Part shown: positions 17,031 to 25,380 of the stretch, one piece after another
Layout of the letters: each line of letters begins with the position of its first letter
Position numbering within the stretch: position 1 is the first letter of the stretch
Assembly: GCA_963733505.1 (NCBI GenBank)
Contig: CAVTDW010000005.1
Coordinates: forward strand, 496,001-560,000
Source: JALYXV01 sp963733505
Lineage (GTDB): Bacteria; Actinomycetota; Acidimicrobiia; Acidimicrobiales; Palsa-688
Reading direction: 5' to 3'
Length of the DNA stretch: 64,000 nucleotides
Position numbers and translations under genes: made by a program
Notes under the pieces: model-generated
What the model saw: only the letters and a program-made list of their open reading frames with translations
Databases searched by the model: none
Told to the model about the DNA's origin: nothing

Positions 17031-18092
17031 CTATGAAGGGCACTCGTCGACCCGGCTGACGAAGCCCGAGTTGCCAGGGCCCTGGTCTTCCGCCCACCGA
17101 TAGGAGGAGGAGATCAAGAGCCGGCCGGACGGCTCGACGTAGTGCGTACCGGTGCTGGCGAAGCCGGTGTCGCCGGCCTTGAACGAGACATGGACGCTGC
17201 CCAGGCGGTACGAGATACGGAACGGCGACCACGTGACCTCGTACACGTCCACATAGTCCGTCCCATTGGGATCGTCGGCCGGGTCGCTCCGAAACCCCAG
17301 CAGGTACCACTGCCCGGTCGAATCACAGATCAGCTTGCACTGCGAGGCGCCGCCGGTGACGGGGAAGGGAAACCAGCTCTCGGGCGTCACCGCACGGAAG
17401 GCCTCGACGTCCAGGGCGCCCTGCTCGCATTTCGGGAACAGGTCCCGGTCGCGGGCGACGAAGAGCTTGCCCCATCCCCAGTTGCTGCTGGCGATCCCCA
17501 GGTAATAGTCATGATCGACGCGGTCGATGAACACGAAGTTGGGGCCGCCAGCCGGAAAACCCTGGCGGATCTGTCCGTGCAGTACCAGGTCCTGGTCCCG
17601 CTCCCAGCGGTAAATCGACAACCGGTGGCCCACGTACTCTTCGGTGACGAACAGGTACCCGGCATCGAGGCGCTCGACGTCGGGAAGGAACACGATGTCG
17701 GACGGGTGCTGTTCGTCGATAAGAAGATTCTGCTTCATGGGCGCGACCGTGAGCGGCGAGGTTTGCAGCACGTGCTCGTCACGGGTCGGGCCGTCATACC
17801 GGTACTGGGACAGGCTTCCCTTGTCGCCCTTGTCGAGCTCGGAATGCGAGAGGAAGAAGTAGATCGACCCGTCCGAGAGCTTGTGCGTCCGCGCCAGGCC
17901 CTGATGGTGGTCTTCTCCCTCGGTAGAAAAGATGTCGTTGCTCATCCCTTCGACCGTGTCGAGATAGAAGCTGGTGCAATGGGCGTGATGGTCCGCCACG
18001 CCGCGCAACTCGGTCCAGATGTCGCGCTTGGTCACGTGCGACTGCGGGTACGCGCACCCAGGCGGTTGGTAGATCTCAGACGAGCTGCTCAT
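17031..18092 (-). CDS. hypothetical protein, beta-rich, possibly propeller-like
   Basis: A 353-aa protein from ATG at 18092. Repeated segments of beta-strand character contain aromatic and Asp residues, for example SIYFFLSHSELDKGDKGSL, GYLFVTEEYVGHRLSIYRW, YLGIASSNWGWGKLFVARD and QWYLLGFRSDPADDP. The spacing suggests a beta-propeller with four or more blades, but I recognise no named family. No signal peptide is seen. It diverges from the phospholipase D-like gene with 143 bp between starts, suggesting joint control. Confidence 0.65.
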   Translation of the reverse strand: MSSSSEIYQPPGCAYPQSHVTKRDIWTELRGVADHHAHCTSFYLDTVEGMSNDIFSTEGEDHHQGLARTHKLSDGSIYFFLSHSELDKGDKGSLSQYRYDGPTRDEHVLQTSPLTVAPMKQNLLIDEQHPSDIVFLPDVERLDAGYLFVTEEYVGHRLSIYRWERDQDLVLHGQIRQGFPAGGPNFVFIDRVDHDYYLGIASSNWGWGKLFVARDRDLFPKCEQGALDVEAFRAVTPESWFPFPVTGGASQCKLICDSTGQWYLLGFRSDPADDPNGTDYVDVYEVTWSPFRISYRLGSVHVSFKAGDTGFASTGTHYVEPSGRLLISSSYRWAEDQGPGNSGFVSRVDECPS

Positions 18093-18235
18093 GCCTCGAT
18101 TCAATCACGGAGCCGAGCGAACGGCTACCCCGACGCACCGGTTCGGGGGCCCATCGGCGGGTTACTTTGGCGTCTGCCAAACTTGCAGGGACATGCGCCC
18201 GTAGTACGAGTGGCCACGACCCGAAGAGGTGCGCA

Positions 18236-19942
18236 ATGACAGGGAACTATCAAGTGAAGGGCAGCAACGACGCGGCCAGATTCACCCTGACAATCCACCG
18301 CGGGGAAGGCATGGTGCTCCTGGCGATGAACTGGCGCCAAGGCCGCCCTCCAAGCGATTTCGTCGGCTTCGGCATCCAATTCTTCCCTCCCGGCGCCACG
18401 TCGGCTCTCGATGTCCCCAACCGCCTGTCGTTCGATGGCTCTCCGGACTTCGGCAAACGGCAGCGTTCGATGGATGCGCCGATCCAGAAGTTTCGCTGGG
18501 TGCACTTCCCTCATGACGCCGACCAGTCGGGGGCCTTTCGGTACGTCGTGACGCCGGTATTCATGGATGCCGACGACAAGCTTCGTTACGGCGAGGCCCA
18601 GGAAGCGGCCATCGAGTTGGCCAGCGAGACCTATCCAGGTGTGCTCAATGTGAGCTTCACCCGAGGCTTTATCGCCTCGCAGGCATTCGTTGACACCTTT
18701 GAGAAGGATGGAGATATCGCGACGCTGCTACCGGCGAATGCCGACGATGGCCTCGATTTCGTTCCGACGCATCCGGACGCGAAGGCCGCGTTGGCATGGA
18801 TGGGCTTCGAAGCCCGCCGGGTTATCCTCGAGGTTCTGGACCAGGCGGTCGCCGAGCCGAGCGCGACGGTTCGGGTCGTCGCCTACGACTTGTCAGAACC
18901 CGACGTCGTTTCACGACTGGAGCTGCTTGGCGATCGCCTGCGCGTGATCATCGACGATTCCGGTTCTCACAAACCTGCTGGCTCAGCGGAGTCCCGGGCG
19001 GCCGGCCGCCTGATCACCTCGGCGGGAGCGGCCAACGTGAAGCGCCAGCACATGGCCAATCTCCAGCACAACAAGACGATCGTCGTGACAGGCGCAAACC
19101 TGCAGAAGGTCGTATGTGGTTCGACCAACTACAGTTGGCGGGGCTTTTTCGTGCAGAACAATAACGCGGTCGTGCTCACGGGCGAAGCGGCCGTGAAGCC
19201 ATTCGGGAATGCCTTTGAGCAGTACTGGGCGAACGGGCCTACTGCCTTCGGCAAGTCTGCATCTGCCGTGTGGACGGACCTTCCGCTTCCAGGTATACAG
19301 GCCAAGGTGACGTTCTCGCCCCACGGCAGCGCCAATGCTGCCCTGGCGTCGGTCGCAGACGACATTCGCACCGCGACCACCTCCAGCCTTCTCTACTCAC
19401 TGGCGTTTCTCTATCAAACCAAAGGCGTCGTGCGCGACGCCGTGACGGCCGCCACCGAGAATCCCCACATTTTCGTGGTCGGTATTTCAGATCGGGCCGT
19501 GGGTGGCATCGCTGTGCAAACGCCCAATGGCAACGTCGCGCCGGTGTACCCTGCCGCGTTGTCCAGCGCAGTGCCGATTCCGTTCTCGGCGGAACCAACC
19601 GGCGGAGGCGGTATCCGCATGCACCACAAGTTCGTCGTGATCGACTTCGACAAGCCCACCGCCCGTGTGTACCTCGGCTCCTACAACTTTTCCGGACCGG
19701 CCGACACCGCCAACGGCGAGAACCTGCTGCTGATCGCCGACCGACGTGTTGCCACGGCGTACGCCGTGGAGGCCGTCCGCCTGTTCGACCACTACCAGTT
19801 CCGGCTCAAGCAGGACGATCCATCCACGGCGAAGGCTCGGCTCGCACTGCAGAAACCGCCCCGTGCGCCTGGGGAGCTGCCGTGGTTCGACGGCGACTAC
19901 ACCGACGCCAACAAGGTCCTGGATCGCAAAATCTTCGCCTGA
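18236..19942 (+). CDS. phospholipase D-like protein with two HKD-type motifs
   Basis: A 568-aa protein with two PLD repeats. The first is LQHNKTIVVTG followed by VVCGSTNYSWRG (about residues 280-305). The second is MHHKFVVIDFDKPTARVYLGSYNFSG (about residues 460-487), followed by NGENLLLIAD. Members hydrolyse or transfer phosphodiester bonds of lipids or nucleic acids. The N-terminal 200 residues form a separate domain with no recognised family. I chose ATG at 18236, which has GAAGAGGTG upstream. No secretion signal is present, so a cytoplasmic target is likely. Confidence 0.8.
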   Translation: MTGNYQVKGSNDAARFTLTIHRGEGMVLLAMNWRQGRPPSDFVGFGIQFFPPGATSALDVPNRLSFDGSPDFGKRQRSMDAPIQKFRWVHFPHDADQSGAFRYVVTPVFMDADDKLRYGEAQEAAIELASETYPGVLNVSFTRGFIASQAFVDTFEKDGDIATLLPANADDGLDFVPTHPDAKAALAWMGFEARRVILEVLDQAVAEPSATVRVVAYDLSEPDVVSRLELLGDRLRVIIDDSGSHKPAGSAESRAAGRLITSAGAANVKRQHMANLQHNKTIVVTGANLQKVVCGSTNYSWRGFFVQNNNAVVLTGEAAVKPFGNAFEQYWANGPTAFGKSASAVWTDLPLPGIQAKVTFSPHGSANAALASVADDIRTATTSSLLYSLAFLYQTKGVVRDAVTAATENPHIFVVGISDRAVGGIAVQTPNGNVAPVYPAALSSAVPIPFSAEPTGGGGIRMHHKFVVIDFDKPTARVYLGSYNFSGPADTANGENLLLIADRRVATAYAVEAVRLFDHYQFRLKQDDPSTAKARLALQKPPRAPGELPWFDGDYTDANKVLDRKIFA

Positions 19943-20055
19943 GCGATTGCCCTGGACAGCCGGCGCAGGTGACCGCCGGTCGGCATCGGGCACGAGCGAT
20001 GAGTTCTCCAGCCATCTCCGGTCCTACCTCCGAACTCACAACAAGGGAGGCGGCT

Positions 20056-20433
20056 ATGCCGAACATCACCAAGCTGGGAAGGGTCCTGGTGCCCGTGTCG
20101 GACCAGGACGAGGCCATCACCTTTTACACGACCACGCTGGGGTTCACGGTGGTCACGGATGTCCCGTTCGGCGATAACGACCGCTGGGTCGAGATCGCCC
20201 CGCCCGGCGGCGGCGCCGCCCTCGCCTTGGTGCCACCACAAGGCGAGTATCAGCCCGGGCGAATGACCGGCATCGCCCTCGAATCGTCTGACCCCGCAGC
20301 GGACCGAAAGGAGCTGGAGGAAAGGGGAGTTGACGTCGACACAGAACTGATGGGTGGCGACGGTCAGGTTCCGCTGCTGTTCTTCTTCCGGGACAACAAC
20401 AAGAACCAACTCATGGTCGTCGAGGCCCAGTAG
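20056..20433 (+). CDS. VOC family (glyoxalase/bleomycin-resistance fold) protein
   Basis: A 125-aa two-module VOC protein. It opens LGRVLVPVSDQDEAITFYTTTLGFTVVTDVPFG, then DRWVEIAPPGGGAALALVPP, and ends with QVPLLFFFRDNNKNQLMVVEAQ. The metal ligands expected near the strand ends are only partly present, so an enzyme or a binding protein is possible. A clear Shine-Dalgarno (AGGGAGG) precedes the ATG. It lies just upstream of selC, with no sign of shared function. Confidence 0.82.
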   Translation: MPNITKLGRVLVPVSDQDEAITFYTTTLGFTVVTDVPFGDNDRWVEIAPPGGGAALALVPPQGEYQPGRMTGIALESSDPAADRKELEERGVDVDTELMGGDGQVPLLFFFRDNNKNQLMVVEAQ

Positions 20434-20474
20434 CTCCTCCACAAGCGCACCGACGGGCCGTTCGCCGTCACGGC

Positions 20475-20480
20475 TAGCGT
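20475..20480 (+). promoter_or_regulatory. -10 hexamer TAGCGT of selC
   Basis: TAGCGT ends 7 nt before the first base of the tRNA-Sec, the spacing expected for a -10 element and start site. It is identical to the hexamer before dut. Confidence 0.5.
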
Positions 20481-20487
20481 GGACCGC

Positions 20488-20580
20488 GGAGGTGTCCGGG
20501 TACCTGGTGGGCTCCGCCGCCTTCAAAGCGGTTGGGACAGGCGATCCCTGTCCGGCGGGTTCGATTCCCGTCCACCTCCG
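20488..20580 (+). tRNA. selC: tRNA-Sec(TCA), selenocysteine tRNA
   Basis: A 93-nt tRNA that delivers selenocysteine to UGA. Acceptor GGAGGTG (20488-20494) pairs with CACCTCC (20573-20579), and the discriminator is G20580. The T-arm has six pairs, so acceptor plus T-stem give the 13-bp helix typical of tRNA-Sec. The anticodon loop CTTCAAA (20521-20527) presents TCA. A long variable arm (GGGACAGG and CCTGTCC) follows. CCA is not encoded. The selD gene begins 74 bp downstream, which ties this locus to selenoprotein synthesis. Confidence 0.95.
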
Positions 20581-20593
20581 CTCGTTACTCGAG

Positions 20594-20615
20594 ACCGCGC
20601 CCCGGCGGGCGCGGT
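20594..20615 (+). terminator. hairpin terminator after selC
   Basis: ACCGCGCCC and GGGCGCGGT form a perfect 9-bp stem with a CGGC loop, 13 nt past the tRNA and followed by TCTCT. It separates selC from the selD promoter (TAGAGT at 20642). Confidence 0.65.
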
Positions 20616-20653
20616 TCTCTACCGGTCCCAGGGTCCATCGGTAGAGTGCCGGT

Positions 20654-21706
20654 GTGGGGACTCGACGGCTCACCCAGTACAGCCACGGCGCCGGCTGAGC
20701 CTGCAAGCTCGCGCCCGGCGAGCTGGAGCACGTGCTGCGCCACCTGACACCCCAACGGCACCCCGACCTGCTCGTCGGCCTGGAAACGGGCGACGACGCC
20801 GCAGTTTGGCGCCTCGACGCGGACCGGGCGCTGGTGGTGACCGCCGACTTCATCACGCCCGTCGTCGACGACGCCCGGCTGTGGGGACGCATCGCGGCGG
20901 TCAACTCGGCCAGCGACGTGTATGCCATGGGAGGGCGGCCGATCCTGGCGTTGAACCTGGTGGCATGGAACAGCGCGGAACTGGACGACGACCTCCTGGC
21001 GGCGGTGCTCCTCGGGGCCGAGGATGCCGCGACCGAGGGAGGCTGGATCACCGTCGGTGGCCACAGCGTCGACGACCCGGAGCCCAAGTTCGGCTTGGTG
21101 GTGGTGGGCGAGGTCAACCCCGAACGGATCCTGATCAACGCCGGGCTCCGCGACGGCGACGTCATCATCGTGACGAAAGCGCTGGGGACTGGAATCATTT
21201 CGACCGCCGTCAAAGCGGGGAACGCCGCACCTCATGTCGCCGAGGCCGCCGTTGCTTCGATGCTTACCTTGAATGCCGACGCGGCGGCAGCCGCGCTTTC
21301 CTCAGGCGCCACGGGAGCGACGGACGTGACGGGCTTCGGGTTGTTGGGACATCTCGCCAAGATGGCCGAGCACTCGAAGGTCGACGTCGTTCTGCATGCT
21401 GATGGCGTTCCCATCCTTCCCGGGGTGGTGGAGTTGGCCCAGGCGGGAGTCGTCCCCGGAGGGACGCAGCGCAATCTGGCCTGGGTGGCGAGCCGGCTGG
21501 ATACCGTCGACACCGACGCGACCTCGGTGCTCATCCTGGCCGACGCCCAAACATCGGGCGGACTCCTGTTCGGGGTGGCACCGGACCAGGCGCAACGGGC
21601 GGTTGACGGCCTCGTCGCGCAGGGACATGCGGCGGCGGTGATCGGCCACGCCCGAAGCGGGAGCGGCCGAATCCGCATCCGGGGAACGGCCTCCGAATCG
21701 GGGTAG
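20654..21706 (+). CDS. selD: selenide, water dikinase (selenophosphate synthetase), itself a selenoprotein
   Basis: Makes selenophosphate, the Se donor for Sec-tRNA, from selenide and ATP. The true start is GTG at 20654, preceded by TAGAGT 6 nt upstream. The frame reads RRLTQYSHGAG, then TGA (20696-20698), then ACKLAPGELEHVLRHLTP. The TGA sits where SelD proteins have their catalytic Cys or Sec, followed by the essential Lys, so it encodes Sec at residue 15. Later motifs include TGDDAAVW, TADFITPVVDD, NSASDVYAMGG and GATDVTGFGLLGH. Product 350 aa. A conventional caller starts at 20732 and loses the active site. Confidence 0.93.
20699..20724 (+). promoter_or_regulatory. SECIS-like hairpin in selD mRNA
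   Basis: Directly after the Sec TGA, AGCTCGC (20706-20712) and GCGAGCT (20718-20724) form a 7-bp stem with a 5-nt loop. The apical loop is about 17 nt from the UGA, within the distance range known for bacterial SECIS elements bound by SelB. The element is inside the coding sequence. Binding is inferred. Confidence 0.55.
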
Positions 21707-21729
21707 CCGCCCGAGCCCTGTCGCGCTCG

Positions 21730-22758
21730 CTACATGAAGTTCCGGGTGTGCAACGCCGAGAGCTCCGCCGCCTCTTGCGGTGAGAACCCGAGGCGGGTCA
21801 GGCGCCGGCGGCGCCCTTCGTCCATGTCGGTTTGCAGGCGCTGCACGGCGTCGTGCCCGACGCCGATGGCGTCGGGCGTCCACCCTCGAGCCGCGAGGAC
21901 GACGAGCGCATCGAACACCTCGTCGTTGAGCCCCGATGTCGAGGCCAGCGCCTCGTGGCGGCGCTGCATGGCCAGGCGCAGCCGTGGTCGCAGGGTGGGC
22001 TCGACCCGCAGCTGCTCCTCGAGGTGGCCGAGCCCGAAGGCGACGTGGCGGGCCTCGTCCTGCAGCGCCAGGTGGCAGACCTGAGCCGTCACGACGTCGG
22101 GGGCGTATCGCTCCAGAAACGACAGCAAGTGCAGGAACGTGCCCTCGCCGAGCACCGAGAGCAGGAACGACGCGATCGAGAAGTCGGTCTCGTCGAGGAG
22201 GGATTGGAGCGACGCCCGACCGCCGGCACCCGACATGCCCAGTTGGCCGGTCACCAGGAGCGCCCGGCGGGTGAAGACCTCGATGTGTCGCGCTTCGTCG
22301 GCCGTCTGCACTGCCAGGAGTTGCGTGACCTCCCGGTAGTGGGGATGGATCCGTCCGAGGAAACGAGCAGGGACCATCAGGGCCGCCTGTTCGTTCTCGA
22401 CGAGATAGGTCATCACCTGGACCACGGCCGCTTCCACCTCGTCGGGGAGTGCGGGCGAGATAGTCCAGTCGATGGCCGTCGCCGGGTCCCACTGGGCGGC
22501 GGCCGCCTGGGCGTAGAGCCTCGGCGCCAGGTCACTCCAGACCGCCGCCTTGCTGTCCAGGTCGGCAACAGACGAGGTCGGGTCCTCCAGCTTCGACGAG
22601 CGCGCCCCGGGCCGCCAGCCCCCATCGACGGGGCGCCTTTTCCCAGACCGTCGGGCCGGCGACGCCAGCGCGCTCAGCCCCGTGCCAGCGGGCGCCCGGA
22701 TGCGCCTCCTTTGGTGACGGTCGTGCCGACCACTCGGTGTCCCTGGCGCCGGGCCCAT
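21730..22758 (-). CDS. ferritin-like diiron protein
   Basis: A helical protein whose recognisable domain covers about 260 C-terminal residues. Two E-x-x-H pairs are visible, TADEARHIEVF and LQDEARHVAFG, separated by about 85 residues. Upstream glutamates (EVEAAVVQVMTYLVENEQAAL) complete a four-helix diiron site, as in ferritin-like oxygenases and N-oxygenase/hydroxylase relatives. The first 60 residues of the frame are Arg/Pro-rich and probably not coding, so the start is uncertain. It may be fused to the TusA-like segment upstream if one base is missing. It is the last gene of a minus-strand cassette convergent with selD. Confidence 0.65.
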   Translation of the reverse strand: MGPAPGTPSGRHDRHQRRRIRAPAGTGLSALASPARRSGKRRPVDGGWRPGARSSKLEDPTSSVADLDSKAAVWSDLAPRLYAQAAAAQWDPATAIDWTISPALPDEVEAAVVQVMTYLVENEQAALMVPARFLGRIHPHYREVTQLLAVQTADEARHIEVFTRRALLVTGQLGMSGAGGRASLQSLLDETDFSIASFLLSVLGEGTFLHLLSFLERYAPDVVTAQVCHLALQDEARHVAFGLGHLEEQLRVEPTLRPRLRLAMQRRHEALASTSGLNDEVFDALVVLAARGWTPDAIGVGHDAVQRLQTDMDEGRRRRLTRLGFSPQEAAELSALHTRNFM

Positions 22759-22931
22759 GTCGTCAGGTGCAGCCCGAGGTGCCGGTCGGTCCCGCGGACC
22801 TCCACGCTTTCCCCCGGCGCCATGGTTTCGAGGGCGCGGGCGACGAGCAGGTGGCCGCCCCGATCGATGCCGAGGGCGCCCAGGTCGACGGTCGGGCGGG
22901 TGTCAGGGGCGGTATCCGGCAGCGCAGATTC
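22674..22931 (-). CDS. TusA/YedF-like sulfurtransferase-fold segment
   Basis: The frame ending at the TGA at 22674-22676 encodes TVDLGALGIDRGGHLLVARA, then LETMAPGESVEVRGTD and LTTWARRQGHRVVG. This has the beta-alpha-beta-alpha pattern of TusA-fold proteins. The usual Cys-Pro motif is absent (LGALGIDRG in its place). No ATG/GTG/TTG start is obvious; the frame overlaps the end of the PhnD-like gene and ends inside the diiron gene frame. It could be a small coupled gene or the N-terminal domain of the diiron protein. YedF-type TusA relatives are associated with selenium use, which makes the nearby selD notable. Confidence 0.4.
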   Translation of the reverse strand, partial: ESALPDTAPDTRPTVDLGALGIDRGGHLLVARALETMAPGESVEVRGTDRHLGLHLTTWARRQGHRVVGTTVTKGGASGRPLARG

Positions 22932-23793
22932 TCCCTTCGGCGTCGTAGAAACCGGTGTGGTCCACGGCCTGCTCCAGCGCCTGGTAGCCGCTCACCCTCC
23001 CCGGCCGCCACGCCGTGAGACCCTCGAGGTCGAGGAGAGGGCGCACCTCGGGATCGGCATAGTCCATGGCGAGCAGCAGCTCCCGGAATCGGGCCGCCAA
23101 CGCCGCCGGCGCCGTGTCGACGACGGTCATGTTGCAATGGTCGAACGGGTCGGTCTGGCAGATGATCCTCGTGGCGCCAGGGTTGAGTGTCCCCTCGGTC
23201 GTGAACGCCAGATGATTGGCGTCGATCATGCAGGCCGCATCGACCTGCCCCGCCATCAAGGCGCGAGCGGCCTCGCGCTCGCCGCCGATGTGGTCGCCAT
23301 GCAGGCCCACCCCGACGTCGAATCGACGAATCGTGAGGTCCTCGCCCACTCGAAGGCCCGCCGACCGCAGGGCGTCGATGGGGAGCAAGGTCGCCTGGGG
23401 CGAGTCGATGGCGCCCGTGGCCACGACGCATCCCGTGAGGTCACCGGCGCTGTGGGCGGGAGAATCGGCGCGAACGACCACCACCGAGGACAAGTCCTGG
23501 TCCGTGTCGCGCATGACCAGGGCAGAGACGGTTGTTGCACGGTGCTCAGCCAAACGGCGGGCTCGGACCCACGCCAGCGGCGAGTTCCACGCCGCGTGGA
23601 TCCGCCCCGCAACCAGGTCTTCCACCTGGCGTTCGTAGTTGGAGTACAGCACGTAGTCGAACGCCAGATCGTGGCCGATCAGCCAGCGCCGGAAGCCGTC
23701 CCAGATGGTGACCACCTTGGGGTCGTAGGCGACCGCGCCCATGAGCAGCACGTCTGACCCGGCAGTGCGGTCGCTGTTTGTGGCTGCCGTCAT
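22903..23793 (-). CDS. PhnD-like substrate-binding domain protein without signal peptide
   Basis: A 296-aa protein of the PhnD/SsuA-type periplasmic-binding fold: VLLMGAVAYDPKVVTIWDGF, then LVAGRIHAAWNSPLAWVRA and ALMAGQVDAACMIDANHLAFT. PhnD proteins normally capture phosphonate or phosphite for ABC uptake. This one starts MTAATNSDRTAGSDV with no signal peptide or lipobox, and no permease or ATPase is nearby. It is therefore probably cytoplasmic and may bind a phosphorylated or acidic intermediate. Its ATG overlaps the stop of the acyl-CoA dehydrogenase-like gene by 4 bp, so the two are coupled. Confidence 0.75.
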   Translation of the reverse strand: MTAATNSDRTAGSDVLLMGAVAYDPKVVTIWDGFRRWLIGHDLAFDYVLYSNYERQVEDLVAGRIHAAWNSPLAWVRARRLAEHRATTVSALVMRDTDQDLSSVVVVRADSPAHSAGDLTGCVVATGAIDSPQATLLPIDALRSAGLRVGEDLTIRRFDVGVGLHGDHIGGEREAARALMAGQVDAACMIDANHLAFTTEGTLNPGATRIICQTDPFDHCNMTVVDTAPAALAARFRELLLAMDYADPEVRPLLDLEGLTAWRPGRVSGYQALEQAVDHTGFYDAEGRICAAGYRP

Positions 23794-24920
23794 GGCCCGA
23801 GCAGGTCCAAGCCGCCGATGGCACGCCCGATGAAGTCGAGCAATGCGTCGGTCGTCGGCGCCATGACCCGCGCCGCCTGGGCGTCGCGGAAGCGGCGCTC
23901 GATGCCGAGTTCTTTGCGGAACGCCGCCCCGCCGCACACCTTCATGGCCAAGTCGGTGACCGAGAGTGCGGCCTCGGCCGCCGCCGCCTTGACCTCGAGT
24001 ACCCGGAGCGTTGCGTCGGGACGAGCCGATTCGACGGCGTCCAAGGTGTCGGTGAGCAGCGCTCGGGAGGTGTCGGTGATCAGCCGCATGCGGGCGTAAT
24101 CCGACCTCGGGATGGGTTGGTCGATCAGTCGGGCACCCAGATGCTCCAGCCGGGCGGAGGTCAGGTGGCGGCCCGTTTCGGCGACCGTGGCCTCCATCAA
24201 CCCGACGGAAAATGCGGCGGACAGGATCAGGAACCACGGCAGAACCACGGTGAGGGCGATGTTCAGGCCTTCGCCGTCGGGGCCGAGCATGGCGGCGCGG
24301 TCGACGACCACGCCTTCGGCGTCCACCGGTACCGACCCGTTGCCCCGAAGCCCGAGTCCGTCGAAGTGCGTGCCGATCGTTAGGCCGCTCGACTGGCGGG
24401 GCACCAGCCACAAGGTCATGGGGCCCGTCGCGGAGACCGGCAGGCTGGACCAGACATAGCTGTCGGCTGCGGCCGCGGAGGTGACCCAGCTCTTGCGGGC
24501 GGCCAGGGTGACGACGGTGCCGCCGTCCAGCGGGGTCGCGGTGCCCAGGGGAGCCCAGAAGTGGCTCCTCGAACCCACCTCCGAAAACGCCAGCGTCGTG
24601 AGGTGTCGACCCTCGGCAATGGCGCGACGGGTCGCTTCGGGGCCGTGGGCCTCCACCACCGCCGTCGCCGCGAAATGCATCAGCGTCACCATCGCAGTCG
24701 ATCCGCACGCGGCCGCCAGGGACTCGATGACCTCGGCCGCAGCTCGCAAACCCTCGCCGGCACCGCCGACGGACGCCGCCGAGGTCAGACCAAGCAACCC
24801 GGCTTCGCCGAGGGACTTGACGGAGTCAGCCGGGAAGCGGCCGAGTTCGTCCACCTCGCGGGCGGCCGGTGCGACCGAGTCTTCGATGACGCGCTGCAGC
24901 GCATCGTGATAGTCGTTCAT
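23790..24920 (-). CDS. acyl-CoA dehydrogenase family flavoprotein
   Basis: FAD-dependent protein of 376 aa with the three-domain ACAD layout. The N-terminal helical part (ALQRVIEDSVAPAAREVDELG) is followed by the FAD segment TTLAFSEVGSRSHFWAPLG and WVTSAAAADSYVWSSL, then a C-terminal helical domain with AMKVCGGAAFRKELGIERRFRDAQAARV. Some members are DszC-like monooxygenases or halogen/sulfur-compound oxidases instead of dehydrogenases. It heads a minus-strand cassette with PhnD-like, TusA-like and diiron genes. The substrate is unknown. Confidence 0.82.
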   Translation of the reverse strand: MNDYHDALQRVIEDSVAPAAREVDELGRFPADSVKSLGEAGLLGLTSAASVGGAGEGLRAAAEVIESLAAACGSTAMVTLMHFAATAVVEAHGPEATRRAIAEGRHLTTLAFSEVGSRSHFWAPLGTATPLDGGTVVTLAARKSWVTSAAAADSYVWSSLPVSATGPMTLWLVPRQSSGLTIGTHFDGLGLRGNGSVPVDAEGVVVDRAAMLGPDGEGLNIALTVVLPWFLILSAAFSVGLMEATVAETGRHLTSARLEHLGARLIDQPIPRSDYARMRLITDTSRALLTDTLDAVESARPDATLRVLEVKAAAAEAALSVTDLAMKVCGGAAFRKELGIERRFRDAQAARVMAPTTDALLDFIGRAIGGLDLLGP

Positions 24921-24977
24921 GTCTCGCTCTCTCTTACCTAGGGGTCCTGACGCGGCTTGTTCTGTCGTGAAGTGGGC

Positions 24978-25045
24978 CGCGTCCCTGGCGCGGTGGGTTC
25001 CCGAGCGAAGGTTCCCTAGCGGAGAGTTCCGAGCGGAGGGACGCG
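24978..25045. repeat. inverted repeat enclosing short imperfect direct repeats
   Basis: CGCGTCCCT (24978-24986) and AGGGACGCG (25037-25045) are perfect 9-bp inverted arms. Between them lie three imperfect direct copies of a 14-bp unit (GGTTCCCGAGCGAA, GGTTCCCTAGCGGA, GAGTTCCGAGCGGA). It lies in a 400-bp stretch (24921-25320) where I see no convincing gene, upstream of the acyl-CoA dehydrogenase-like gene. It could be a regulatory site or a mobile-element scar. Confidence 0.5.
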
Positions 25046-25233
25046 ACCGTGGCCACCCGACCGGGCGGCTGCATGACGGGCTCAGCGACGAGGTGGCACG
25101 GTTCCCTCCCTTCGCGTCGACAGCGGTTGGGCGACGCCAGCCTACTTACGACTCGGGACCTGCCTCAGCATGGGTCAGGCGGCGCGGGTGAGAAGCGACG
25201 CGAATCGTGCGTTACTTCGCCACTGCCCTTAGC

Positions 25234-25380
25234 CTGGTTCGCTGGTCAGCGACTGTCGTTCGAAGAGCGATCCAGCTCCTCGTTGAAAACGACTTCGGTG
25301 GGTTCCGTCTCCGAGGGGGCTCCAGCCGGCCACGACCGGTCGGAATGGATCGTCGCGGCTAGCGAATCGTATCGACGGGC
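25234..25380 (+). repeat. diverged direct repeat, copy 1
   Basis: Begins with CTGGTTCGCTGGTCAG and continues through AACGACTTCGGTGGGT and CCACGACCGGT to GTATCGACGG. The same blocks recur in the same order at 27694-27910. It overlaps the start of the PAS coding region of the damaged kinase gene. Confidence 0.6.
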
